Shown here: one piece after another, positions 15,159 through 25,087 of the stretch
Numbering within the stretch: position 1 is the first letter of the stretch
Layout of the letters: every line of letters starts with the position of its first letter
Assembly (NCBI GenBank): GCA_963727495.1
Contig: CAVSGQ010000003.1
Location: 1-64,000, forward strand
DNA: 64,000 nucleotides
From: Actinophytocola sp963727495
GTDB lineage: Bacteria > Actinomycetota > Actinomycetes > Mycobacteriales > Pseudonocardiaceae
Direction of reading: 5' to 3'
Translations under genes and position numbers: made by a program
Notes under the pieces: generated by a model
Seen by the model: the letters and a program-made list of their open reading frames with translations, nothing else
Told to the model about the DNA's origin: nothing
Database searches by the model: none

Positions 15159-18100
15159 TCAGGAGCGGTTGACGGTGAAGGTGCTGGTCGTGTTCCTGAT
15201 GTCCTGGGCGTTGTCGCTCAACGTCAGGTTGTGGAACGTGGCCGAGCCGACCGCCGGGCCCTGACCGGACTCGGGCATCTCGTTGACCCAGATGCCGAAG
15301 CCGGACTTGGCGTCGAACGCGTCACCGCTCCTGCGCGCCCCGCTGATCGAGACGTCGGTGAACACCGTGTCCGCGACCGGGAACTGCGGCTGCCCGCCGA
15401 CGTAGTTCGGTCTGGAACATGATGCCGCTGTAGGTCGGGTCCACGACATCCACATCGGACACCCGGATTCCCTGGAATATCTTGGACGCCGAGAAGACCC
15501 AGATACCCGGGAACGTCTGCGCGCCCCAGAAGTGCCCGCCGGCGCGGACGATGGAGATGTTCTGGAAGCTGGTCGGCGGCGAGGCGCCGAACCCGTTCAT
15601 CGGGATGCCGAAGTCCAGCGAGCTGATCGTGATGCCGGAGTACACCAGCGTGTCCGCCACGTAGATGTTGCGGAACACGTTGTCGTAGCCGCCGTACACC
15701 GCGATGCCGGCCGCCCGCCAGGTCAGCAGGGACGTCAGGTTCTCGTAGGTGTTGCCGGTCACCTCTCCCCCGCCGCCGTCCTGGGCGTTGAACAGCGCGA
15801 AGCTGTCGTCGCCGGTGGCGCGGGACTCGTTGTTGGACACCAGGTTGTTCGCGCTGCCGTTGGTCATGTTGATGCCGTCGGCGAACGTGTCCCGGATCCG
15901 GTTGTTCCGGATCGTCATGTTGTCGGTGTTCGCGCCCCAGTACAGGCACACCATGTGCTCGACCCAGATGTTCTCGATCGTGGTGTTCGCGACACCGTTG
16001 AAGTCGAACACCTTGCCCGGGCCGTCGATGCGCGAGGTGTAGTTGCCGAAGTAGGCGAACCCGGAGAACACCGACCCGTTCGCCGAGGACTCCGCGCGGA
16101 ACCCGACATCGGTGTTGTCCTGTGTGGACGGCGCGTGGAACCTCGTGTACCACGGCCCGGCACCGACGACGCGGACCGGCTTGAGGTACACCTGGAACTT
16201 CGACGACGTCTGGTAGTCGCCCGGAGGCAGGTAGACGCCGACCAGGTCGCCGGTGGTGTCCATCCGCACCCGGTCCAGGGCGTTCTGCACGTCCTGCTGG
16301 CCGAACCCGGTGGGCACCGCGTACCGCGCGGGATCCGGGTTGGCGATCGGCGCCACCTGCTCGAGGCTGACGAAGTCGATCGCGTAGGCGGTGTTGTCGG
16401 CCGGGTCCTTCTGCAGCCGGATCGTGCTGCCCGCGGGGATCGTCGAGTTCAGCATGACGTTGGCCTCGTCGTAGACGTGCCGCGGCCCGCCCGCGCCCGG
16501 CGAGTTGCCCGGCGCCGCCTCGGCACCGTAGAGCCACGCGTACTTCGACGTCAGGTCGATCGCCTTGTGGAAGGTGCCGTTCACGTAGATGTTCAGCGTC
16601 GAGTCGAGCCCGCCCCCGCCGGCCGAGTCCGGGATGGAGAACCGGGTGACCAGCGTGTTGGTGGGCGCCTTGGTCGTCCACTGGACGTAGGCGCCGTTGG
16701 AGTTCAGCGTCACCGCGCGCCGGCCGGACGCCTCGCCGGCCAGGTCACCGATAGTCCTGTTGGGACCGATCACGGTCGCGCCGCCGCCGGTCACGCCGTC
16801 CTCGGCCTCGTAGGTGTCGTAGGGCATGTTCGCGCCGCGCCCGACGAACAGGGGGTGCGTGCTGGTGTTGTTGGCCTGCTTGGCCGGCAGCTCGTTGGCG
16901 TCGGTCGCGAGCACCACCTTCACCGTGTACCGGCCGTTCGCGGCCGTCCACGTGCCGAGGGTGACCGGGCCGGTCGTCGCGCCGGGCGCGATCGTGCCGG
17001 ACGCCGAGCCGGTCAGCGTGCGCACCACCGCGCCGGTGGTCGCGTTCGCGACGGTCAGCGTGATGCCGTGCGCGCCGCCGGCGGAGGCGACGGTGCCCTG
17101 GTTGCGGATCGCCACCGTGAACGTCACCGTGGCGCCGCTCTGCGGGTTGGTCGGCGTCCAGCCGACCGGCGAGGCGATCAGGTCGGACGTCGGCACCGCG
17201 GTGACCACGAGCGCCGTCGGGTTGGTGAAGGAGTTGTTGGTCTCGTCCTTCTCGATGACGTCGTCGTCCTCGTCCACCGTGGCGCTCGCCGAGTAGCTGC
17301 CGGCGTCGCGGGCGCCGATGCTCGCGGTGACGGTCGCGGTCGCACCCGCGGTCAGCGCCCCGACGGACGCGGTGCCGACCGTGGTGGTGCCGAGGTGGAA
17401 GGTGACGCCGGTGGCCGCGGACGGCCGGTCGCCCGCGTTGCGCACGGTCGCCGACAGGGTGATCGCGTCGCTCTCCGACGGCGACTGCGGCGACCAGGTG
17501 AGGCCGGTGACCGTGAGGTCCGGGTTCGGCGCCGGAGTGCCGATGACCTGAAACTCGGCGACCTGCCCGGCCGGCGCGCCGGTGTTCGCGGTGAACTGCA
17601 GGCGCACGTCGGCCGCCGTCGCGCTCACCGGGATGGTCACCTGGTTGCCGGCCGACGGGCTGAAGTCGTGCGGCGCCGAGGCGGCGATGGTGGTGAACGA
17701 TCCGCCCGACTGGTCCCGGCCGAGCACCTGGAAGGTCTGCGTGCGCGGCCCCCAGATCGGGTCCGGGTTCAGCTTCACGACGATCGAGCTGATCGCGGCG
17801 TCGGCCCCGAGGCTCACGGTCAGCGTGTTCGGGTAGCCGCCGCCGTTGCCCTCCCAGTACGTCGTCACGTCGTCGTCGTCGGCGTTCGCGGCGACGTAGG
17901 TGAACTCGTGGCCTGACTCGGTGATCGGTTTGCCCACCGCGAGGTTCGTCCCCGCCGTGGTGCCGGTCCGGGTCACCGCGTTGCTGTTCGCCGACTCGTT
18001 GCCCGCCGCGTCCCGCGCCCGCACGAAGTAGGTGACCGTCGCGCCGGCCGGCTGGGCGTCGGTATAGGTCAGCACGTCGCCCGCCACGCTCGTGCGCAGC

Positions 18101-19194
18101 GCGTCGTTGGCGTAGACGTTGTAGCCGGTGACGCCCACGTCGTCCGTGCTGGCGTTCCAGGTCAGCCGGATCTGCCCGGTCTGCGGCTGGGTGAGCGCGA
18201 GGTCGGCAGGCGCGGTCGGCGGCGAGGTGTCCCCGCCCGCCGGACCGTAGACCTCGAGTTCGGAGGCCTGCCCGGCCGGCCAGCCGGTGTTCGCGGTGAT
18301 GTGCAGGCGCACGTAGCGGGTGGTGGTCTCGTTGAAGGTGATGGTCACCGTGTTGCCGGTGGCCGGGTCGAACCGGTAGCCCGCGCTCGCCACGAGGTCG
18401 GTGAAGTTGGTGCCGTCGGTGCTGCGCCGGACCGACATGGTCTGCGTGCGCACCGGCCAGCTCGCCGGCAGCTTCACGACGATCCGGTTGGTGGCGACCG
18501 ACGCGCCGAGGTCGGCCTGGATCCACTGCGGGAAGGCGTTGTTGGCACTCTCCCAGTAGGTGTCCTGGTTGCCGTCGTTGGCGTTGCCGACCGGGTACTC
18601 GCCGAGCGAGCTGCCGGCGGTGACCGGGTGGCCGTCGGTGAGGTCGTCGGTGGACACCTCGGCGGCGAACACCTGCAGCTCCGCGAGCTGGGCGGCGGGT
18701 TGCCCGGCGCCGCCGGCGAAGTCGACCCGGACGTAGCGGGCCTCGACGCCGCCGAGCGGGATCGTCACGGCGTTGCCGGACTCGGGGTCGAAGGTGCGCG
18801 CGACCGCAGCGGCCGCGGTGTCGAAGGTGGTTGCGTCGGTGCTGGTCCGCACGCCCACCAGCTGGGTCCGCGCCGCCCACTCGGCCGGGAGCGTGAGCAC
18901 GGCCTTCCCCAGCCGCGCCCTGGTCCGGAGGTCGACCGTGACCTGCTGCCCGGATCCGGTCGCGCCCTCCCAGTAGGTGTCCGTGTCGCCGTCGTCGACG
19001 TTGCGGGCCGAGCCCGCGGAACTGCTCGCCGAGACGGGTTTGCCGCGTGCCAGGTCGGCGGGGTCCGGCGCGGCCGAGGCGGTGGGGCCGGCCACGACGA
19101 GCAGGCCGGTCGTGAGTGTCGTGGCCGCCAGCCACGACACGATTCGCTTCGCTCTCATGTGCGTCGCTCTCATCGTTGAGGACGGGTGTGACAT
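15159..19194 (-). CDS. Secreted multidomain beta-helix glycanase (mycodextranase/alpha-1,3-glucanase-like), one frame break
   Basis: About 1344 residues once a single extra base near 15,409 is removed (GIMFQT then NYVGGQPQFP). Order: a signal peptide (WLAATTLTTGLLVVAGPTAS), two F5/8-type C (CBM32-like) domains, one FN3 domain (TAPADLALTQPQTGQIRLTW), a third F5/8 C domain and two CARDB domains (PDLTVTGLTWSPQSPSESDA; SDLIASPVGWTPTNPQSGAT). A CBM35-like domain (YEAEDGVTGGGATV) and a right-handed beta-helix (NTTIENIWVEHMVCLYWGAN; RDTFADGINMTNGSANNLV) complete it. The helix resembles GH87-type alpha-1,3-glucanase/mycodextranase. It is predicted extracellular, acting on fungal or bacterial glucan. 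Alternative starts are at 19173 and 19158. The upstream region is AT-rich for this genome. Confidence 0.78.
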
Positions 19195-19321
19195 GGCAGG
19201 GGTAGAGCAGTCACCGAGCAGACTTCGATATGATCAGAATTTGCAGTGTCTAGTTCGACTTTTGCATCGATCGAGTCAAGAGTTGCCTAGTCGCTACCCG
19301 AAGTCAACAGCCGACAGCAAA

Positions 19322-19364
19322 ACGCCTCCGGCCCGCCGTCGGCTGGACGGCGGGCCGGAGGCGT
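19322..19364 (-). terminator. Strong intrinsic terminator of the VOC gene
   Basis: A perfect 19-bp stem (19322-19340 with 19346-19364) and a 5-base loop. On the minus strand it is followed by gttttgc. It sits 12 bases past the stop of the VOC gene. Confidence 0.85.
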
Positions 19365-19376
19365 GTGGGTTTCGCG

Positions 19377-20139
19377 CTAGCCGCCCTGGACGACGAAGAA
19401 CAGCGCGCCCTGGTCGTCGGCGAACCCGGCCAGCCGCCCGTACGGGGTGTCGGTCGGCGGGGCGAGCACCTGCCCGCCGAGGTCGGTGGCCTTCGTCGCG
19501 GCCGCGTCGGTGTCGGGCACCTGGAAGTAGGCCCGCCAGTGCGCCGGCATCCCGGCCGGCGTGTCGGCACCGAGCACGCCGAGCCCGCCCGCGGTCTCGC
19601 CGTTGACCTTGAGCATCGCGTAGGGCTCGGTCTCCACGTCCTCGTAGGTGTAGCCGAACACCGCCTCGTAGAAGCGCTTCGCGCCGTCGAGGTCGCGGCT
19701 CATCTGCTCGTTCCACACCAGCGAGGACGCCTCGTTGGCCCGCTCGGCCCCGATGTGGGTGATCGACTGCCACGCGCCGAACGCCGCGCCGGTCGGGTCG
19801 ACCGCGACGGTCATGCGGCCGATGTCCATCACGTCGAACGGCTCCATCAACACCTGGCCACCCGCCTCGGTGACCTTGCCGGCGATCTTGTCGACGTCGT
19901 CGGCGGCGAGGTAGGTGGTCCACACCGTCGGCTGCTCGGGGCTCTGCTTCCAGCCGATGCCGGCCACGCTCTTGCCGTCCACGCGGCACATCGCGTAGTT
20001 TGCCCGACTCGGGGCCACCCCGCTCGACCTCCCAGCCGAACAGGCCCGAGTAGAACGCGATCGCCTTCTCGCCGTCGTCGACCGCGAGATCGATCCAGCA
20101 GGGCGTGCCCTCGGGCCACGCCGTGCTTCTGGTAACCAT
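19377..20139 (-). CDS. VOC family protein (two glyoxalase-like domains), one frame break
   Basis: About 253 residues with two tandem VOC/glyoxalase-bleomycin-resistance modules. The first begins GTPCWIDLAVDDGEKAIAFY, the second SSLVWNEQMSRDLDGAKRFY. A run of three T at about 20,000 has one base too many; without it SGLFGWEVERGGPESG joins NYAMCRVDGKSVAG smoothly. Both parts are well conserved, so this is more likely a read error than decay. Family members of this two-domain form (27 kDa-antigen CFP30B-like) have no settled enzyme activity. It is monocistronic, with a strong terminator. Confidence 0.8.
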
Positions 20140-20278
20140 GTCGCCTCCACTGTGCTCCGCGATCAGAGGCCGGACGGACCCCTGCCTGGATCCGGCACTG
20201 GCGGAGCGGAACGCTAGACCCGGCCACCGACAGAACCGGACGCGGCGCCAATCACCGCGGGATGCCGCACGTCAGTGA

Positions 20279-20815
20279 TTTCCCGTCATTGACTCGGCCT
20301 CGACCCGGCTGTACCGGGGTGGCGAGCTCGTCGGCGAGTCGCCCTATCCGGGCTACGGCCTGTTCACCGGCCTGCCGGCCGGGTCGAGCCGCTACCGGCT
20401 CACCACCGAGGCGAGCAGGTCGGCGCCGTTCGACCTGTCGACGTCCATGAGCGCCGAGTGGACGTTCTCGTCGGCCCATGTGGACGGTGAGGACCCGGCC
20501 GAGGTGGCGCTGAGCACCGTGCGGTTCCTGCCGGCCCTCGACGCCGCGAACAGCGCGCCCGCGGGCAGGCCGTTCCTGGTGCCGATGCTGCTGGAGGACG
20601 AGACGGGTTCCTACGCGCGGCCGCGGCGGCTGACCGTCGAGGCGTCCTACGACGAGGGCACGACGTGGCATCGCGTGCCGGTGCTGCTGAACCTCGTCGC
20701 CGCGCTGCACCACCCGGCGCACGCCGAGTCGGTGTCGCTGCGGGCGTCGGCCACCGACCGGGACGGCAACACGGTGTCGGAGACGGTGATCCGGGCCTAC
20801 AAGCTCCGGAAGTGA
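20279..20815 (+). pseudogene. C-terminal remnant of an S8 (subtilisin-like) peptidase gene
   Basis: An open frame with a stop just upstream (20276) and no plausible start reads VIDSASTRLYRGGELVGESP and then DLSTSMSAEWTFSSAHVDGE, ending RASATDRDGNTVSETVIRAY and KLRK. This matches the C-terminal beta-sandwich region of large actinobacterial secreted S8 peptidases. No catalytic Asp/His/Ser part is present. The gene has lost its 5' part. An internal ATG at 20447 could in principle start a 122-residue product, but no good ribosome binding site is seen. Its end overlaps the convergent phosphoesterase gene by 19 bases. Confidence 0.7.
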
Positions 20816-21549
20816 GTGGTCAGCCGGCGGTCGTCGTCGAGTACGTGGAAGGCGATCGCCGGCGGCAGGCCGACGTCGATGGTCGTGCTGCTCTCGAAGG
20901 GCAGCACGCCCGTCGACACCACACCCGGAGCGACGAGAAGCGGCCGGCCGGCGAACGTCGACGCGGCGGCCGTGTGCGCATGTCCACACAGGACAGCGGT
21001 GACGTTCGGGTGGCTCGCCACGATCTCGGCGAGGTTCTCGTCGCCGAACTGCCGGATCTCGTCGACGAGCGGGATGTGCAGCACGACGGGCGGGTGGTGG
21101 AAGCACACGAACGCCGGCTCGTCCTCCGGCGCGCCGGCGAGGGTCTTGTCGAGCCAGCTGAGCGTGGTGTCGTCGAGGACGCCCTCGTCGCGGCCGGGGA
21201 TCGTCGAGTCGCACATCGCGACCGTCGCGCCGGGCAGGTGGTGCACCTGGTTGACCGGCCGGCCGTCGTCGTCGGGCGTGCCGAGGAAGTCCCGCTGGTA
21301 GGCGACCCGGTCGTCGTGGTTGCCCGGGCAGGCGAGCACCGGGAACCGCGCGGTCGCCATCAGGTCCCGGGCCGCCCGGTACTCCTCCGGCGCGCCGTGG
21401 TCGGCGATGTCGCCGGTCAGCAGGATGGCGTCGATCTGCCCGGGCAGCCCGTTGAGGTAACCGACGACCTGCTCGGCGCGGCGCATCGCGCGGGCCGCGT
21501 CGTGGTCCTGGCCGACGTGGATGTCGCTGACGTGCGCGAAGGTCACCAT
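20797..21549 (-). CDS. Metallophosphoesterase, CpdA-like
   Basis: A 250-residue calcineurin-like phosphoesterase. The metal and catalytic motifs appear in order: HVSDIHVGQ (residues 6-14), TGDIADHG, PGNHDDR, HHPP and GHAHT. This is the CpdA/Icc type that cleaves cyclic nucleotides or other phosphodiesters; the true substrate is not clear from sequence. Its ATG overlaps the stop of the CoA-transferase gene by 7 bases, so the two are translationally coupled. Confidence 0.85.
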   Translation of the reverse strand: MVTFAHVSDIHVGQDHDAARAMRRAEQVVGYLNGLPGQIDAILLTGDIADHGAPEEYRAARDLMATARFPVLACPGNHDDRVAYQRDFLGTPDDDGRPVNQVHHLPGATVAMCDSTIPGRDEGVLDDTTLSWLDKTLAGAPEDEPAFVCFHHPPVVLHIPLVDEIRQFGDENLAEIVASHPNVTAVLCGHAHTAAASTFAGRPLLVAPGVVSTGVLPFESSTTIDVGLPPAIAFHVLDDDRRLTTHFRSL

Positions 21550-22967
21550 GCGGCGGGGTCCCTCCCGGGGCGGTGCGGGCCGGTGAGCACCTCGGCGGAG
21601 CCGGGCACCCGGAGGTGGCTGAGCCGGCCGTAGTCGCTGTCGGTCTCGGCCAGGAACGGGGTCACGTCGACCGGGGTGGCCGGCGTGTCGTCGCGGCCCA
21701 GGTCGTGCAGCCACTCGGCGGTCCGCGCGAGCGAGAGCTTCACGTGCCACGAGCCGCCCTCGGTGGCGCGCCGGCGCAGCGCGGTGATCACCCCCAGCGC
21801 GGCGAGCCAGCCGGTGCCGTGGTCGAGCGCCTGCGCCGGCAGCGGTCGCGGCTCGTCCATCCCTTCGTCCGCGGCGATCCCGCAGGACATCTGCACGAGG
21901 CTGTCGAACCCGCGCCGCGTCCGCCACGGCCCGGTGTGCCCGTAGGCGGCCAGGCTCACGACGACGATCCCGGGCACCAGCGCGGCCAGCTCCTCCGGGC
22001 CGAAGCCCTTCCGTGCCAGGGAGTCCGGCCGGTATGACTGGAGGAACACGTCGGCCTGCCCGGCGAGCTCGCACAGCGTGGCGCGGCCCTGCGGCGTGTC
22101 CAGGTCGAGGTGGCAGGACCGCTTGCCGAAGTCGGTGTCCATGACGACCCGGTGCAGGACCGGGCGCTTGGGATCGGTCACGTGCAGCACGCCGGCGCCG
22201 TGCGCGGCGAGGGTTCGCGCGGCCACCGGCCCGGCGATCACGTGGGTCAGGTCCAGCACGCGCATCCCGGACAACGGGCGCTCTGCCAGCGTCCACATGG
22301 CGAGTACGTGGCCCGGCGCGGCCCGGTCCACCAGCGCCTGCTCGGCCATCATCCGGTCCGCCCGCATCAGGTCGAGCGGGGGCAGCGGCCGCGGCGGCGC
22401 GTCGCCGAGGCGTTCGATCGCCACCAGCCGCTCGGCGCGCACCGCCGTGCCGGGACCGTCGGCGAGCCAGCCGGCGCGGTCGCGCATCGCGGCGGCCGCG
22501 CCGCCCGCGGCCAGCACGGCGTCCTCCACCTCGACCGCCCGGCGGCGCGCGACCGCGTCGCGCACGCCGTCCGGGTCCGGGCCGAGGGCGCGCAGGACGG
22601 CGTCGGCGTGGTGCGGGTAGTTCGCGTGCAGCCGCACCCAGCCGTCGGCCGCGCGGTAGTCGCCGGACAGCGACGCCCACAGCCCGCCGGGCGGCTCGCC
22701 GGCCACCCGCACGTGCCGCTCGCTGCGGAAGGCCTCCGCGGCGTGTCCGATGTGGATGTCGACCGGCAGCGGGTGGCCACCGCGCTCGCCGACCAGCTCG
22801 GACGCGGCCAGCGTGGTCGCGGCGACGCACGCCGCGGCCGCGGCGGCCACCCGGTACGGGCCGGGCAGCGGGTGCTCGCCACCCTCGAACGTCACCGGGC
22901 CGGCGGTGGTGTCGCTGTCGGTGCCGGTGACGTCCTTCCAGAGCGCGGCGAGCGTGTCTGCGGGCAC
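21543..22967 (-). CDS. Family III CoA transferase (CaiB/BaiF)
   Basis: A 474-residue CaiB/BaiF-type CoA transferase. The GTG start lies 5 bases after the hemQ stop. The N-terminal third is a divergent half-domain. The conserved core begins MRVLDLTHVIAGPVAARTLA and continues with GKRSCHLDLDTPQGRATL, ADVFLQSYRPDSLARKGFG and SLAAYGHTGPW. These enzymes move CoA between carboxylic acids; the substrate pair is unknown. Close spacing places it in the haem operon transcript together with the downstream phosphoesterase, a link that is not functionally explained. Confidence 0.8.
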   Translation of the reverse strand: MPADTLAALWKDVTGTDSDTTAGPVTFEGGEHPLPGPYRVAAAAAACVAATTLAASELVGERGGHPLPVDIHIGHAAEAFRSERHVRVAGEPPGGLWASLSGDYRAADGWVRLHANYPHHADAVLRALGPDPDGVRDAVARRRAVEVEDAVLAAGGAAAAMRDRAGWLADGPGTAVRAERLVAIERLGDAPPRPLPPLDLMRADRMMAEQALVDRAAPGHVLAMWTLAERPLSGMRVLDLTHVIAGPVAARTLAAHGAGVLHVTDPKRPVLHRVVMDTDFGKRSCHLDLDTPQGRATLCELAGQADVFLQSYRPDSLARKGFGPEELAALVPGIVVVSLAAYGHTGPWRTRRGFDSLVQMSCGIAADEGMDEPRPLPAQALDHGTGWLAALGVITALRRRATEGGSWHVKLSLARTAEWLHDLGRDDTPATPVDVTPFLAETDSDYGRLSHLRVPGSAEVLTGPHRPGRDPAAW

Positions 22968-22972
22968 GGTCG

Positions 22973-23665
22973 TCAGGGCAGGTTCGCGACCAGCTCGGCG
23001 GGGGCGAGCCTCGTGCCGGTGTAGAAGGGGGTCTCCTCGCGGACGTGCCGGCGGGCCGTGCTGCCGCGCAGGTGCCGCATCAGGTCGACGATGCGGTGCA
23101 GCTCGTCGGCCTCGAAAGCCAGGATCCACTCGTAGTCGCCCAGAGCGAACGAGGCCACCGTGTTGGCCCGCACGTCCGGGTAGTCGCGCGCCATCTTGCC
23201 GTGCTCGGCCAGCATCCCGCGGCGCTCCTCGTCGGGCAGCAGGTACCACTCGTAGGACCGCACGAACGGGTAGACGCAGACGTACTTGCGGGCCGGCTCT
23301 CCGGCGAGGAACGCCGGCACGTGGCTCTTGTTGAACTCGGCCGGCCGGTGCAGCGCGACCTGGCTCCACACCGGTGCGGACGCCCGGCCGAGCGCGGTGC
23401 GCCGGAACCCGGCGTAGGCGGACTGGAGCTGCTCGATCTCCTCGGCGTGCCACCAGATCAGGTAGTCGGCGTCGGCCCGCAGGCCGGCCACGTCGTACAC
23501 CCCGCGCACCAGGACACCCTTGGCCTCCAGGGCGTCGAGGTACTCGCTCGCCTCGGTGGCCGCCGGGCCGCGGTCGTCACCGAGACGGCCGGGTTCGGCC
23601 CGGAACACCGACCACATGGTGTACCGGATGGTGTCGTTCAGCTCGGCGTAGTTCAGGCGGGCCAT
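22973..23665 (-). CDS. hemQ: Coproheme decarboxylase HemQ
   Basis: A 230-residue chlorite-dismutase-fold enzyme that decarboxylates coproheme III to haem b in the Gram-positive coproporphyrin pathway. Features include MARLNYAELNDTIRYTMWSV, the conserved YPFVRSYEWYLL with the catalytic Tyr, the EHGKMARDYPDV segment around the proximal His, and the terminal EETPFYTG typical of HemQ. It lies 15 bases downstream of the oxidase gene in the same operon. Confidence 0.93.
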   Translation of the reverse strand: MARLNYAELNDTIRYTMWSVFRAEPGRLGDDRGPAATEASEYLDALEAKGVLVRGVYDVAGLRADADYLIWWHAEEIEQLQSAYAGFRRTALGRASAPVWSQVALHRPAEFNKSHVPAFLAGEPARKYVCVYPFVRSYEWYLLPDEERRGMLAEHGKMARDYPDVRANTVASFALGDYEWILAFEADELHRIVDLMRHLRGSTARRHVREETPFYTGTRLAPAELVANLP

Positions 23666-23680
23666 GGCGCCATGCTCCCA

Positions 23681-25087
23681 CTACCGGGCCTCGGTGTGGG
23701 CGAGAAGGTGCCCGGCGACACGGTCCGCCGCCGCCCGTGCACTGTCCACGCACGCCGGGATCCCGACGCCGCGGAACGCGGCGCCCGCCACGGCGAGCCC
23801 GGGCACCTCGGCCACGGCGCGCTCCACGGCCGACACGGTCGCGTGATGCCCGACGCCGTACTGCGGCAGGCCCCCACCCCACCGGGTGACCGTCCAGTCC
23901 ACCGGCGCCGCGCCGACCCCGGTCAGCTCGCGCAGGTCGGCCCGGACGGCGGCGAGCAGGTCGGCGTCCTCGCGGCGCAGCAGCACGGTCTCGCCGACCC
24001 GGCCCACGGACGCGCGCAGCCGGACCGGCGTGCCGCCCCACTTCACGCTCGTGTGGGTGAACGCCTTGGCCGTGAAGTGGGTCCCGTCGGCGTGCCGCTC
24101 CCCGACCGCGAGCAGCACCCCGCTCGTGTCGGGCAGCGCGACGCCGTCCGGCAGCACCATGCTCACCACGGCCATCGAGCCGACCTCGATGCGGCCGTAC
24201 GCGGCCGCGGCGGCCGGCACGGCGCCGGCGAGCAGGCGGCGCGCCGCGGGCGGCGGCACCGCGAGCACCACGGCGTCGGCGTGGCACACCTCGGCGCGGG
24301 CGGGGCTGCCGATCTCCAGCCGCCAGCCCGCGCCGGTGCGAGCCAGCTCGCGGACCGGGAGGCCGAGGCGGATCTCGGCCGCGGCCCGCCGGGCCAGCTC
24401 GTCGACGAGCACGGTCATGCCGCCGCGCAGCGCGCCGAACACGGGCTTGCCCGCGGCGGCCGGCGCGCCGAGCACCCGCGCGGCGGCACCGGTCAGCGAG
24501 CCGCCGGCCGGGCCGAGCGCGTCGACCAGTGCCGGCATGGTGGCGCGCAGCCCCAGCCGGTCGGCGCGGCCCGCGTAGACCCCGCCGAGCAGCGGCTCGA
24601 CCAGGCTGTCGACGAGCTCGCGGCCGAACCGCAGCGCCAGCACGTCGGCGACCGCCACGTCGTCGGTGATCTCCAGTGGTGGCAGGGTGCGCTCGGCCGC
24701 GACCCGGTCGGCGCCCTCCCGGGAGAGCACCGGGCGCACCAGGTCGGGGTCGGCCGGCACGCCGAGGAACGTGCGCGGGGGCAGCGGGACACCGCGCCCG
24801 CCGGCCCGCACGGTGGCCGCGGCGCGCTCCGGGTGGATCAGCCTGCCGGTCAGGCCCAGCTCGTCGACCAGCTCGACGGCCGCCGGGTTGCGCAGCACGA
24901 ACGCCTCGGCGCCGACGTCGGTGGGCGTGCCGCCGAGCTCGACCGTGCGCAGCTTGCCGCCGAGCCGGCGGGCCTGCTCGACCAGCGTGATGCGCGCTCG
25001 CGGGCCGAGCCGGGTGCGCAGCCGGTGGGCCGCGGCCAGGCCGGTGACGCCCCCGCCGACCACGACAACGTTCAGGCCGTCGTTCAT
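23681..25087 (-). CDS. hemG: Coproporphyrinogen/protoporphyrinogen oxidase (HemG/HemY, CgoX)
   Basis: A 468-residue FAD-dependent oxidase. The N-terminal dinucleotide-binding motif VVVVGGGVTGLAAAHRL is followed by the GG doublet motif RRLGGKLRTVELGG; the FAD C-terminal motif is VAGAAFRGVGIPACVDSA near 440. In actinobacteria this enzyme makes coproporphyrin III for the later HemH/HemQ steps. Its ATG overlaps the hemE stop as ATGA. Confidence 0.92.
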   Translation of the reverse strand: MNDGLNVVVVGGGVTGLAAAHRLRTRLGPRARITLVEQARRLGGKLRTVELGGTPTDVGAEAFVLRNPAAVELVDELGLTGRLIHPERAAATVRAGGRGVPLPPRTFLGVPADPDLVRPVLSREGADRVAAERTLPPLEITDDVAVADVLALRFGRELVDSLVEPLLGGVYAGRADRLGLRATMPALVDALGPAGGSLTGAAARVLGAPAAAGKPVFGALRGGMTVLVDELARRAAAEIRLGLPVRELARTGAGWRLEIGSPARAEVCHADAVVLAVPPPAARRLLAGAVPAAAAAYGRIEVGSMAVVSMVLPDGVALPDTSGVLLAVGERHADGTHFTAKAFTHTSVKWGGTPVRLRASVGRVGETVLLRREDADLLAAVRADLRELTGVGAAPVDWTVTRWGGGLPQYGVGHHATVSAVERAVAEVPGLAVAGAAFRGVGIPACVDSARAAADRVAGHLLAHTEAR

